From Novosphingobium lentum NBRC 107847 (GTDB lineage: Bacteria > Pseudomonadota > Alphaproteobacteria > Sphingomonadales > Sphingomonadaceae), in assembly GCF_001590965.1 (NCBI RefSeq), contig NZ_BCTW01000008.1:146625-210624 (forward strand): 64,000 bases of DNA, in the 5' to 3' direction. The notes under the pieces were generated by a model. It ran no database searches, had not been told where the DNA came from, and worked only from the letters and a program-made list of their open reading frames with translations. Positions 15,726-24,189 of this stretch are shown here, in pieces (the first letter of the stretch is position 1; the number at the start of each line of letters is the position of its first letter). A program made the position numbers and the translations under genes.

Positions 15726-16973
15726 TCAATGGCGTTTGCGGCCCAGCGGTATTATTTCGGCCCCGGTTCGCAACGTGCCCAGATGATCGGCCCACCATTG
15801 GGCCATTTCAACCCGTTCCTGCCAATGCGCACCGCGATGGTAGGCTGCTCGCACTGCGTCCTTGTCCTTATGCGCCAGCGCGCGTTCGATGGCGTCGGAC
15901 GACCACTTGCCTGATTCGTTCAACAACGTGCTGGCCATGGCGCGGAAGCCGTGCGCTGTCATTTCGTCGCCAGAGTATCCCAATCTGCGCAGCGCCGCAT
16001 TGACGGTGTTTTCCGACATGGGGCGGGCATAGGTGCGGATCGACGGGAAAACGTAGCGCCCGTCGCCAGTCAAACCTCGCATCTGATCCAAGATAGCCAG
16101 CGCTTGCGTGGACAGGGGAACGACGTGTTCGAGTCGCCCCTTCATCTTGTCCGCCGGAATGCGCCAGACCTTCGCGGCAGTATCGATCTCGCACCACTCG
16201 GCTTGGCGAAGTTCGCCCGGGCGGACGAATAGCAACGCGGATAACTGCAGCGCGGACTTTGTAACCGGACCGCCTTCGTAGCCATCCATCGCACGCAATA
16301 GTTCGCCCGCTTTCTGCGGATCGAGGATTGCCGCGTGGTGCTTGGCTTTGTGGGCGGTCAACGCACCGCGCAGATCGCGCGTCGGATCGGAGGCGGCAAA
16401 CTGATTGGCAATCGCGAAGCGGAAAACTTGGCTGGAGAATTGCAGCGCGCGGTGTGCGGCTTCGGTGCGGCCAGTTGTCTCGTACTTGCGCACGGCTTCA
16501 AGCATTTCAAACGGTTCAATCTCGCCGATAGGCCGTTGACCGATTGCCCGATCTACCAGCTTCAGAAGCCATTCCTGCTTGGTGGTGGTAGCTTCGGCGC
16601 GGCCCTCACGCTTGCACTTGTCGATGTAGGCCTGCGCTACAGACGCGAACGAGTTGGCAGCGCTGACCTTGGCGGTGTGAAGGTCCTTGCGCTTCTTGTC
16701 TGCCGGATCGATGCCTTTCGCCAGCAGCGCCCGGGCGTCGTCGCGTAGATCGCGCGCATCCTTCAAGCCCACGTCCGGAAACGTACCTAGGCCTAGCTTT
16801 TTCTCAACTTTCTTGGGGTTGCCCGCTCCGTCGCGGCCATCAGTCCGGAACTTGAACCGCCAGAGCATCCCGCCTGATGGCTGCACCAGCAGGAACAGAC
16901 CCTTTTCATCGGTCAGCTTATACGGCTTCGCCTTGGGCTTCGCGTTGCGGATGGTGGTGATGTTCAGTGCCAT
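15726..16973 (-). CDS. P4-type tyrosine integrase with N-terminal arm-binding domain
   Basis: This integrase very probably inserted the island at tRNA-Phe. It is 415 aa. The N terminus is the arm-DNA-binding domain of the DUF4102 type (LTDEKGLFLLVQPSGG, LGTFPDVGLKDAR). A core-binding domain follows (~95-175), then the catalytic domain with RPGELRQAEW (Arg), HGFRAMAS (His and Arg), and AYHRGAHW supplying the nucleophilic tyrosine. I chose the ATG at 16973 (MALNITTIRN) over a TTG 24 nt upstream because MALN-type starts are usual for the family. A GTGGCCCCCA box in reverse orientation touches the start codon, which suggests self-regulation. The gene points away from the tRNA, the standard arrangement for such islands. 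Confidence 0.95.
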   Translation of the reverse strand: MALNITTIRNAKPKAKPYKLTDEKGLFLLVQPSGGMLWRFKFRTDGRDGAGNPKKVEKKLGLGTFPDVGLKDARDLRDDARALLAKGIDPADKKRKDLHTAKVSAANSFASVAQAYIDKCKREGRAEATTTKQEWLLKLVDRAIGQRPIGEIEPFEMLEAVRKYETTGRTEAAHRALQFSSQVFRFAIANQFAASDPTRDLRGALTAHKAKHHAAILDPQKAGELLRAMDGYEGGPVTKSALQLSALLFVRPGELRQAEWCEIDTAAKVWRIPADKMKGRLEHVVPLSTQALAILDQMRGLTGDGRYVFPSIRTYARPMSENTVNAALRRLGYSGDEMTAHGFRAMASTLLNESGKWSSDAIERALAHKDKDAVRAAYHRGAHWQERVEMAQWWADHLGTLRTGAEIIPLGRKRH

Positions 16974-16974
16974 T

Positions 16975-17025
16975 TGGGGGCCACGCCTTTCGATCAATTC
17001 GAAGTGGCCCCCAGCGTGGCCCCCA
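16975..17025. promoter_or_regulatory. Cluster of three GTGGCCCCCA boxes before the integrase (right arm sites)
   Basis: Boxes lie at 17004-17013 and 17016-17025 (direct, starts 12 bp apart) and at 16975-16984 (inverted, TGGGGGCCAC), immediately upstream of the integrase ATG. The direct pair repeats the arrangement at 7065-7086 at the other end. They probably bind the integrase or its accessory proteins and may overlap its promoter. Confidence 0.52.
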
Positions 17026-17132
17026 GAATCACCCGATTGCAGGCGAACAGAGGTGAACCCCGGCGGTTAAGCCGGTGACATTTTTGGCAGATTTCTGGGG
17101 TTTTTGCAAGCTTTGGCGGCCAGTGGCGATCA

Positions 17133-17161
17133 GGCAAGTGGTGCCCGGGGACGGAATCGAA
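17133..17161. other. attR within the tRNA-Phe 3' end
   Basis: This 29-bp copy of the repeat covers the CCA end and T-arm part of tRNA-Phe, plus six bases beyond it. It pairs with 6985-7012. The tRNA gene keeps all its bases on this side. Confidence 0.72.
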
Positions 17162-17214
17162 CCGCCGACACCATGATTTTCAGTCATGTGCTCTACCAAC
17201 TGAGCTACCCGGGC
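17139..17214 (-). tRNA. tRNA-Phe (GAA)
   Basis: Read on the minus strand the gene begins GCCCGGGTAGCTCAG and ends GTCCCCGGGCACCA, giving a fully paired 7-bp acceptor stem. The D arm has AGCTCAGTTGGTAGAGC. The anticodon loop CTGAAAA gives anticodon GAA, and the T arm has GGTTCGATTCC. It is 76 nt with an encoded CCA. Its 3' end is the integration site of the neighbouring element. Confidence 0.97.
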
Positions 17215-17322
17215 ATCGCCCCCAGCGACGGCCCGTTGAGGACCGGCGAGCGATGGGAAGCGCGCCTATGGCGAGGTGCGCGCAATCTGTCCAGCCCCTT
17301 TGGCCTCAACCAACAAAACCCC

Positions 17323-17502
17323 TCAGGTTTCGTCCTCGGCCTCGGTCGGCGCAACGGGCAGGGCGTAGCCGTTGTCGAGCCACTTTACCAGATCGCGGTC
17401 GCGGCAGCGGGTGGAGCAGAACGGGGCGTGTTCGGCGCTGCGCGGCTTGCCGCAGATCGGGCAGGTGCGGACGCGCGGGCTTGGTTCGGGAGTCGGGCTC
17501 AT
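17323..17502 (-). CDS. yacG: Zinc-binding DNA gyrase inhibitor YacG
   Basis: YacG proteins are very small zinc proteins that in E. coli bind GyrB and block its DNA binding. This one is 59 aa with the four-cysteine motif CPICGK and CSTRCRDRDL, followed by the conserved KWLDNGYALP segment and an acidic tail. The ATG at 17502 overlaps the stop of the upstream RNase gene by 4 nt, so they are co-translated. The maf, RNase, yacG order on one strand is common in alphaproteobacteria. Confidence 0.92.
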   Translation of the reverse strand: MSPTPEPSPRVRTCPICGKPRSAEHAPFCSTRCRDRDLVKWLDNGYALPVAPTEAEDET

Positions 17503-18509
17503 GTGGCCAGCGCCTGCGCGAAAGCGGCGGCGGGGGCAAGCCCCGGCTGCTCGCGCCATTCGATCAGGCGGCCGGTGCGGCGCGCCAGTTCGTCGATCCA
17601 GTGGGCGGGCGTCGCGCGGATCACGGCGGGATGCGCGGTGAGCAGCAGGCGGCCCGGCTCGGCCACGCGCTCGGCCTTGCGCAGCAGCATCCGTGCGGCA
17701 GCGGCCGCGGGACGGCGGGCGAGCAGCGCGACGAGCGAGGGGCGTTCCAGCCGCGACACCAGCTGGACAAAGCCGAAGCCGTTCATCGCGGTGCGCTCAC
17801 CACGCCAGCCATCGGGCACTTGCGCCAGCGCTGCGGCGATGGCCTCGTCCACTGCGTGCCGGTCGCGCTTTTCGGCGAGCGAGGGAAAGTCGATCCCGAC
17901 CGATCCGCCAAGGTCGAGCCGTCCCAGTGCGGCGGCGATGGCGGGGGCGGCGGCCAGCGCCAGCTGGCGCGGGGGCAGGGTGCCGTCGACATCGACCAGC
18001 GTCATCGCCGGGGTCGGGCTGATGGTCAGGCTGCCGCCGGTGAACGCGATCTCGCCGGTCAGCGCCTGTTCGACCAGCTCGTCCCAGTCGGCGTCATCGA
18101 ACGCGCGGTCGGTCACCGGCAGCAGGCGGACGGGGTCCGTGCCGGCGCGCAAGGTGTCGAGCAAGCCGGGCGCGGGGCGGGGCGTGTCGCGCGGGGCGGG
18201 GCGGGCGTGGGGCAGCTTGGTGCGGCCGCGCTCGGCAATGGCGGCGCGGGTGACGCGCAACATCAGGTGCGAGCCTTCGGTGGCTTCGGGGGGCAGGGCA
18301 TCGACCAGCGCCTGCGCGCCATCGGCAAAGCGCGCGGTGCCGCGCCGGCTGGATGCGGCGCGCGCCACGATCTGGGCTTGCGCGACCAGGCCCGGGCGCA
18401 AGGTTCCGGCGGCGTCGCCCCAGTCGATCCGCGCGGCGCGGATTTCGCCGCGATCGAGCAGGATCGCGCGGTCCTCGCCGATGCCGGCCTCGACCAGCCA
18501 CTCAGCCAA
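17499..18509 (-). CDS. Short RNase E/G family protein
   Basis: This protein resembles the catalytic part of the RNase E/G ribonucleases that cut single-stranded RNA. At 336 aa it is much shorter than RNase G (~490 aa). The N terminus is a shortened S1-like region (to about residue 95) and the cysteine zinc-link is missing. The acidic catalytic region shows LVDVDGT, matching the first metal-binding aspartate of RNase E. In the second motif, VGIDFPSL, one of the two acidic positions seen in RNase E (IDFID) is a serine. Activity is therefore uncertain. It overlaps yacG by 4 nt and maf by 8 nt, so the genes are translated together. Confidence 0.8.
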   Translation of the reverse strand: MAEWLVEAGIGEDRAILLDRGEIRAARIDWGDAAGTLRPGLVAQAQIVARAASSRRGTARFADGAQALVDALPPEATEGSHLMLRVTRAAIAERGRTKLPHARPAPRDTPRPAPGLLDTLRAGTDPVRLLPVTDRAFDDADWDELVEQALTGEIAFTGGSLTISPTPAMTLVDVDGTLPPRQLALAAAPAIAAALGRLDLGGSVGIDFPSLAEKRDRHAVDEAIAAALAQVPDGWRGERTAMNGFGFVQLVSRLERPSLVALLARRPAAAAARMLLRKAERVAEPGRLLLTAHPAVIRATPAHWIDELARRTGRLIEWREQPGLAPAAAFAQALAT

Positions 18510-19101
18510 GGCGCAGGCCCGCCGCGAGCAGCAGCCGCCGCGCTTCGTACAATGGCAGGCCCATCACGCCCGAATGGCTGCCCGCAAGCCAGGCGCAAAA
18601 GCCTTCGGCGCTGCCCTGGATGGCATAGCCGCCGGCCTTGCCACGCCATTCGTCGCCCGCGATGTAATGATCGATTTCGTCGGTGGTCAGCCGCTTGAAG
18701 CGCACGATCGTCTCGCTCAGCGCCTCGCGCAGCTGGCCGTCGGGGGTGATGAGGGCGAGCGCGGAGAACACGCGGTGGCGGCGGCCCGAGAGCAGTTCGA
18801 GGCAGCGGCGCGCGGTCTGGGCGTCCTCCGCCTTGGGCAGGATGCGGCGGCCGGCGCCGACCACGGTGTCACCCGCCAGCACGATCGCGCCGGGGACTTG
18901 GCCGGCGGCGGCGCGCGCTTTCTCGGCGGCGAGGCGGATGGCGTGGGCGCGCGGCTGCTCGTCCTGGCGCGGGCTCTCGTCGATGTCGGTGGCCAGCACG
19001 CGATCGGGCGTCACGCCAAGGCGCGCCAGCAGGTCCAGCCGTCGCGGGCTGGCAGAGGCGAGGATCAGCGGCGGAGCAGGAGCGGTGTGGCTCCCGGTCA
19101 C
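18502..19101 (-). CDS. maf: Maf-family nucleoside triphosphate pyrophosphatase
   Basis: Maf proteins hydrolyse non-canonical or excess nucleoside triphosphates to monophosphates, keeping them out of nucleic acids. At 199 aa, this protein has the family signatures ILASASPRRLDLL at the start, the substrate loop with EKARA, AGDTVV with its catalytic aspartate, and GKAGGYAIQG. Which subfamily (dTTP/UTP or 7-methyl-GTP) it belongs to cannot be settled by eye. It follows infA by 10 nt on the same strand and overlaps the RNase gene. Confidence 0.93.
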   Translation of the reverse strand: MTGSHTAPAPPLILASASPRRLDLLARLGVTPDRVLATDIDESPRQDEQPRAHAIRLAAEKARAAAGQVPGAIVLAGDTVVGAGRRILPKAEDAQTARRCLELLSGRRHRVFSALALITPDGQLREALSETIVRFKRLTTDEIDHYIAGDEWRGKAGGYAIQGSAEGFCAWLAGSHSGVMGLPLYEARRLLLAAGLRLG

Positions 19102-19111
19102 GGTTCAGTCC

Positions 19112-19357
19112 TCAGAACTGGCCGGGGCCGCCCCGGCCGGGCATGAACCGGTAGGTGATGCGACCCTTGGTGAGGTCGTAAGGGGTCAGCTCGACGAGCA
19201 CTTCGTCGCCCACCAGCACGCGGATGCGGTTCTTGCGCATCTTGCCGGCGGTGTGGCCCAGGATCTCGTGATCGTTTTCGAGGCGCACGCGGAACATCGC
19301 GTTGGGCAACAGTTCAACGACCGTGCCGCGCATCTCGAGGAGTTCTTCTTTCGCCAT
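19112..19357 (-). CDS. infA: Translation initiation factor IF-1
   Basis: IF-1 occupies the A site of the 30S subunit during initiation. The protein starts [20 protein letters not shown] and runs through the S1-like fold ([32 protein letters not shown]). It is 81 aa, about nine longer than the usual 72, because of a glycine-rich tail ([10 protein letters not shown]). The ATG at 19357 matches the universal IF-1 start, and the frame upstream is not coding. It is the first gene of the infA-maf-RNase-yacG run. Confidence 0.97.
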   Translation of the reverse strand: MAKEELLEMRGTVVELLPNAMFRVRLENDHEILGHTAGKMRKNRIRVLVGDEVLVELTPYDLTKGRITYRFMPGRGGPGQF

Positions 19358-19598
19358 AGGCGGGGTAGGTAGCCTTTCATACGGCGCGCAAGCCAGCGCG
19401 CGCCCGGCCCATAGCGGCGCAAGCGCGAAAAGGAAAGCCTGTCCGCATATGTGGTCGAAACCGGCAACGGCGGCGGTGCGCAGCGACAATTTGTTACCCT
19501 TTGCGGATTGAGCGGCGGGACCCATGCGGCCAGCAGAAAGTTGTCGGGGGCACGTTCGGGTGTCGCACGGCGCCCCATGTTAAAGGCTTGAAATCGTC

Positions 19599-22175
19599 AT
19601 GATCCGTTCTTCGGTGTCGCTCGCGGCGCTGGCCCTCGCCGTCCCGTTCGCGCCCGCTATGGCGCAGGAGACCACCGCTGCGCCTGCCAGTGGCGAATCG
19701 GCCGTGCCGCCCACTGCCGATGCGCCGGATGAAAGCCTCACCGCCAAGCCCAACGAAATCCTCGTCGTCGCGACGCGGTTGAAGGGGCAGGTCAACTCCG
19801 CCGAGCCGCCGGTGGTGGAGATCGACGAGGAGCAGGTCGCGTCCTACGGCGCCAGCTCGATCCAGGACCTGCTGACCGCGATCTCGCCGCAGACGGGTTC
19901 GGGCCGCGGACGCGGTGACGGCGCGCCGGTGGTGCTGCTCAACGGCCAGCGGATTTCCAGCTTCCGCGAATTGCGCAACTATCCGCCCGAAGCGATCCGC
20001 AAGGTCGAGGTGCTGCCCGAGGAAGTGGCGCTGAAATACGGCTTCCGGCCCGACCAGCGTGTGGTCAACTTCATCCTCAAGGACAATTTCCGCAGCATCA
20101 CGGTGGAAGCGCAGGACGCCATCGCCACCGGCGGCGGGACCAGCAACCCCGAGCTGGAGGCCTCGCTGGTCAAGATCGCGGGCAGTTCGCGCATCAACCT
20201 GACCGGCCATGTCGAGCGGACGACTCCGCTGACCGAGGCAGAGCGCGGCATCATCCAGACCGGCACTGCCGGCGCGCTGGTGGCGGGCGATCCCGATCCG
20301 GCCGCCTACCGCACGCTCGTCGCCGATGACAAGTCGGCCTCGCTCAACGGCAATATCTCGCGCGGGATCGGCGGCGGCGGATCGATCAGCGTCAACGCGG
20401 CGCTCACCCGCGACGTGGCGCGCACGCTCAATGGGCTGAACACGGTGACGCTGGTCGGCGGCGATGGATCGGCGGTCACCCGCACCACGCTGGCGCCGAC
20501 GCCGCTTGGCCGCGTGGTGCGCTCGACCACGGCGCAGACCGGCGCGGCGCTTAACAAGCCGCTGGGCAGCTGGCAGCTGGCGGCCACCGCCGATTACACG
20601 CACGTTGCCACCGACAGCACGATCGACCGGCGCGCCGATCTTTCGGCGCTGCAGGGGCTGGTCAGCGCGGGCACGCTGGCGGCCAACGGTGCGCTGCCGG
20701 CCGGCGCGATCGTCGCTGCCCCCGCCGACATCGCGCGCAGTCGCACCGACACCGCCACCAGCCTCGTCACGCTCACCGGGCGACCCGCACGCCTGCCCGG
20801 TGGCGAGCTGTCGCTGACGGTGAAGACCGGGTTCGCCTACTCGGCGATCGCCAGCAACGACACGCGCAACCCCGGCGTGGCGACCAACCTCAAGCGCGGC
20901 GATGCGCAAGCCGGGTTCAGCCTCGACGTGCCGATCACCAGCCGGCGCGAGGGTTTCCTGGCCGGGGCCGGGGACATCTCGCTCAATTTCAATGGCGAGG
21001 CCCACCATCTGTCGGACTTCGGCACGCTGTACGATTACGGCGCCGGATTGACCTGGTCGCCCACGTCCACGCTGTCGCTGCAGGCGACCTACATCGCCAG
21101 CGACGCCGCGCCTTCGCTGACCGCGCTGGGCGGGCCGGTGGTGGTGACGCCCGGCGTGGCGGTGTACGACTTCACGCGCGGCCAGACCGTGCTCGCCACG
21201 GTGACCACCGGCGGCAATGCGGCGCTGCTCAAGGAAAGCCAGCGCGACTGGAAGTTCGCGGTCAACTGGCAGCTGCCGTTCCTCAAGAATTCCAACTTCA
21301 TCGCCGAGTACTTCCGCAATCGCAGCAGCAACACGACCAACGGCTTTCCGCTGCTGACCCCGGCGGTCGAGGCGGCGTTCCCGGGTCGGGTGGTGCGCGA
21401 TGCCGCTGGGCAGATCGTATCGATCGACGAACGCTCGGTGACGTATGCCGGCACCACCGGCTCGCGGCTGCGCTACGGGATCAACTTGTCGGGCTCGTTC
21501 GGAAAGCCCGATCCCAACGCCCGCCAGGGCCGCTTCGGCGGTGCCATGGGGGCTGGTGGTGGGGGCAGAGGGGGCGCCGGCGGACCGCGTGGCGGTTTCG
21601 GCGGCGGTGGCGGCGGCGGGGGACGCGGCGGCTTTGGCGGCGGCGGTCCGGGCGGTCCCGGTGGTGGAGGCCCCGGCGGCGGCGGCGATGGTCGTGGGCG
21701 CTGGAACCTGTCGCTCTATCACACCATCCAGTTCCAAAGCACGGCGCAGCTCACCCCCGGCGGCCCGGTGCTCGACCTGCTCAACGGCGACGCGCTGAGC
21801 GGCGGCGGCGTGGCGCGGCATACTATCACGATGGAAGGCGGCGGGTTCTATCGCGGGCTGGGCCTGCGCCTGTCGGGCAACTACACCGGCGGCAGCCATA
21901 TCGAGGCCAGCGGGCTGCCCGGATCGACCCGCCTCACGTTCGCGCCGATCGCCACGTTCGATTTGCGGGTGTTCGCCGATCTCGGCCAGAAGAAACAGCT
22001 GGTCGAGGCCGTGCCGTTCTTCAAGGGCGCCCGCCTGTCGCTGCGCCTGAACAACGTGTTCGATGCCCAGCAGCGCGTGACCGACGGCAACGGCGTGGTG
22101 CCGCTGGCCTACCAGCCGGGCTACGAGGATCCGCGCGGACGGGTGATCAGCGTGGAGTTCCGCAAGCAGTTCTGA
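19599..22175 (+). CDS. TonB-dependent outer-membrane receptor with a glycine-rich insert
   Basis: This is an outer-membrane beta-barrel transporter energised by TonB, 858 aa long. A signal peptide covers residues 1-22 (cleavage after AMA, before Q). The plug domain runs from about 50 to 180 (YGASSIQDLLTAISPQTG, VVLLNGQRISSF, RKVEVLPEEVALKYGF). The barrel follows and ends in the terminal phenylalanine typical of outer-membrane proteins (VEFRKQF). Residues about 643-702 are almost all glycine with arginine, phenylalanine and proline, inserted inside the barrel region, probably an extracellular loop or periplasmic turn. The substrate is unknown, and no transport genes flank it. A short RNase-like operon lies divergently upstream. 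Confidence 0.88.
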   Translation: MIRSSVSLAALALAVPFAPAMAQETTAAPASGESAVPPTADAPDESLTAKPNEILVVATRLKGQVNSAEPPVVEIDEEQVASYGASSIQDLLTAISPQTGSGRGRGDGAPVVLLNGQRISSFRELRNYPPEAIRKVEVLPEEVALKYGFRPDQRVVNFILKDNFRSITVEAQDAIATGGGTSNPELEASLVKIAGSSRINLTGHVERTTPLTEAERGIIQTGTAGALVAGDPDPAAYRTLVADDKSASLNGNISRGIGGGGSISVNAALTRDVARTLNGLNTVTLVGGDGSAVTRTTLAPTPLGRVVRSTTAQTGAALNKPLGSWQLAATADYTHVATDSTIDRRADLSALQGLVSAGTLAANGALPAGAIVAAPADIARSRTDTATSLVTLTGRPARLPGGELSLTVKTGFAYSAIASNDTRNPGVATNLKRGDAQAGFSLDVPITSRREGFLAGAGDISLNFNGEAHHLSDFGTLYDYGAGLTWSPTSTLSLQATYIASDAAPSLTALGGPVVVTPGVAVYDFTRGQTVLATVTTGGNAALLKESQRDWKFAVNWQLPFLKNSNFIAEYFRNRSSNTTNGFPLLTPAVEAAFPGRVVRDAAGQIVSIDERSVTYAGTTGSRLRYGINLSGSFGKPDPNARQGRFGGAMGAGGGGRGGAGGPRGGFGGGGGGGGRGGFGGGGPGGPGGGGPGGGGDGRGRWNLSLYHTIQFQSTAQLTPGGPVLDLLNGDALSGGGVARHTITMEGGGFYRGLGLRLSGNYTGGSHIEASGLPGSTRLTFAPIATFDLRVFADLGQKKQLVEAVPFFKGARLSLRLNNVFDAQQRVTDGNGVVPLAYQPGYEDPRGRVISVEFRKQF

Positions 22176-22245
22176 CCGCTTGCCCACGGCTGCGTGTCAC
22201 AGCCCACTCCCCAAACCGTTCCGGCCGCACTATCTGGGGCGATCA

Positions 22246-24189
22246 ATGGCTCGCGATCCGCACTCCCCTCCCGACCGCCAGGACGATCGCTTCCACGAGG
22301 ATGCGGCGACGTACACCGTGCGCGGGTCGGGCACACCCGACCTCGACGCGGGCGTCGCCGCGCTGCGCGAAGTGGTGGAGACGCTGAAGCCCAAGCCCGG
22401 CGTCTATCGCATGCACGATGCGCGCGGCGATGTGCTGTATGTCGGCAAGGCGCGCGCGCTGAAGAACCGCGTGGCGAATTACCTGCAGGTCGATCGCCTG
22501 TCGAGCCGGCTGCGGCGCATGGTCAGCCAGACGCGCAGCCTGACGATCGTCACCACCAATTCCGAAGCCGAGGCGCTGCTGCTCGAAGCGCAGCTGATCA
22601 AGCGCTACCGCCCGCCGTACAACGTGCTGCTGCGCGACGACAAATCGTTCCCGTTCATCCTGTTGCGCGCCGATCATGCGTTCCCGCGGATCACCAAGCA
22701 TCGCGGTGCGCGGCGCGCCAAGGGCAACTATTACGGCCCGTTCGCCAGCGCCGGGTCGGTCAACACCACGATCAACGCGCTGCAGAAGCTGTTCCTGCTG
22801 CGCAGCTGCAACGACGGGTTCTTCAGCCGCCGCGACCGGCCGTGCCTGCTCTACCAGATCAAGCGCTGCTCGGCGCCGTGCGTGGGGCGGATCAGCGAGG
22901 AGGACTATGCCGAGCTGGTGGGCGAGGCGAAGGACTTCCTCGGCGGCAAGTCCGGCGCGGTGCAGGCCAAGATCGCCTCGCAGATGGAGGACGCCGCCAC
23001 CGCGCTCGATTTCGAGCGTGCGGCGATGCTGCGCGACCGGCTGCGCGCGGCCACGTTCATCCAGGGCAGCCAGGCGATCAACGCCGAAGGGCTGGGCAAT
23101 GCCGATATCTTCGCGATGGCGGCCAAGGGCGGGACCATCGGCATCCAGGCGTTCTTCATTCGCGGCGGCCAGAACTGGGGCCACCGCGCGTTCTTCCCCA
23201 GCCACACCGAAGGGCTGGGCGAGGACGAGGTGATGACCAGCTTCCTCGCCCAGTTCTATGAGGAAGTGCCGCCGCCGCGCTGCATCCTGGTCGATCGCGT
23301 GCTGCCCGAGGCGGAGCTGCTGGCCGAGGCGTTCCGCGAGGGTGCGGGCGGACGCGTCGAGATTTCGATGCCCCAGCGCGGCGATCGCAAGCGGCTGATG
23401 GAACAGGCCTCGCGCAATGCGATCGAGGCGCTGGAACGGCGGCTGGCCGAAAGCGGCACCAAGGCGCGCACCATGCGCGAACTGGCCGAATTCTTCGAAC
23501 TGCCCGAAGTGCCGCAGCGCATCGAGGTGTACGACAACAGCCACATCCAGGGCACCAATGCGCTGGGCGCGATGGTCGTCGCCGGCCCCGACGGGTTCAT
23601 GAAAGGCCAGTACCGCAAGTTCAACATCAAGCGCGACGAGACCGCGCCGGGCGACGATTTCGCGATGATGCGCGAGGTCATGGACCGCCGTTTCAGCCGC
23701 GCACAGGCCGAAGATCCCGACCGGCAGGGCGGCACCTGGCCCGACCTCGTGCTGATCGACGGCGGCAAGGGCCAGATGAGCGCGGTGCGCGATGCGCTGC
23801 AGGAACTCGGCATCGAGGATGTGCCGCTGATCGCCATCGCCAAGGGCCCGAACCACGGGCGCGAGGGGCGCGAGGTGTTCCATTTCCCCGACGGGCGCGA
23901 AAAGACGCTGCCGGTCAATTCGCCGCTGCTGTTCCACTTGCAGGTGCTGCGCGACGAGGTCCACCGCTTCGCCATCGGCGCGCACCGCGCCAAGCGCAGC
24001 CGCGCGATCACCGCCAGCCCGCTGGACGAAATTCCCGGCATCGGCCCGGCACGCAAACGCGCGCTGCTGCTGCACTTCGGCACCGCCGGCAAGGTGCGCG
24101 CCGCCAGTCTGGAAGACCTGCAGAAATCGCCCGGCGTCAGCGCGGCGGTGGCGCAGACGGTGTACGATTTCTACCACCCGGGCGGGTGA
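22246..24189 (+). CDS. uvrC: Excinuclease ABC subunit C
   Basis: UvrC makes the two incisions around bulky DNA lesions in nucleotide excision repair with UvrA and UvrB. At 647 aa, it starts with a short variable N terminus. The GIY-YIG nuclease follows (GVYRMHDARGDVLYVGKARAL), then the cysteine-bearing middle (RPCLLYQIKRCSAPC) and the UvrB-binding UVR helices (ALDFERAAMLRDRL). The RNase H-like second nuclease has DNSHIQGTNALG and LVLIDGGKGQ. The C terminus is the helix-hairpin-helix pair (IPGIGPARKRALLLHFG). I chose the ATG at 22246 (MARDPHSPP). The open frame before it has no family likeness. It is single, with a long non-coding gap after it. Confidence 0.97.
   Translation: MARDPHSPPDRQDDRFHEDAATYTVRGSGTPDLDAGVAALREVVETLKPKPGVYRMHDARGDVLYVGKARALKNRVANYLQVDRLSSRLRRMVSQTRSLTIVTTNSEAEALLLEAQLIKRYRPPYNVLLRDDKSFPFILLRADHAFPRITKHRGARRAKGNYYGPFASAGSVNTTINALQKLFLLRSCNDGFFSRRDRPCLLYQIKRCSAPCVGRISEEDYAELVGEAKDFLGGKSGAVQAKIASQMEDAATALDFERAAMLRDRLRAATFIQGSQAINAEGLGNADIFAMAAKGGTIGIQAFFIRGGQNWGHRAFFPSHTEGLGEDEVMTSFLAQFYEEVPPPRCILVDRVLPEAELLAEAFREGAGGRVEISMPQRGDRKRLMEQASRNAIEALERRLAESGTKARTMRELAEFFELPEVPQRIEVYDNSHIQGTNALGAMVVAGPDGFMKGQYRKFNIKRDETAPGDDFAMMREVMDRRFSRAQAEDPDRQGGTWPDLVLIDGGKGQMSAVRDALQELGIEDVPLIAIAKGPNHGREGREVFHFPDGREKTLPVNSPLLFHLQVLRDEVHRFAIGAHRAKRSRAITASPLDEIPGIGPARKRALLLHFGTAGKVRAASLEDLQKSPGVSAAVAQTVYDFYHPGG

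Noticed and set aside
19494..22187. An 897-codon open frame on the minus strand opposite the TonB receptor
   Set aside because: It arises from GC-rich codon bias. Its translation is low-complexity Arg/Gly/Ala sequence without any family pattern, while the plus strand has a complete receptor.
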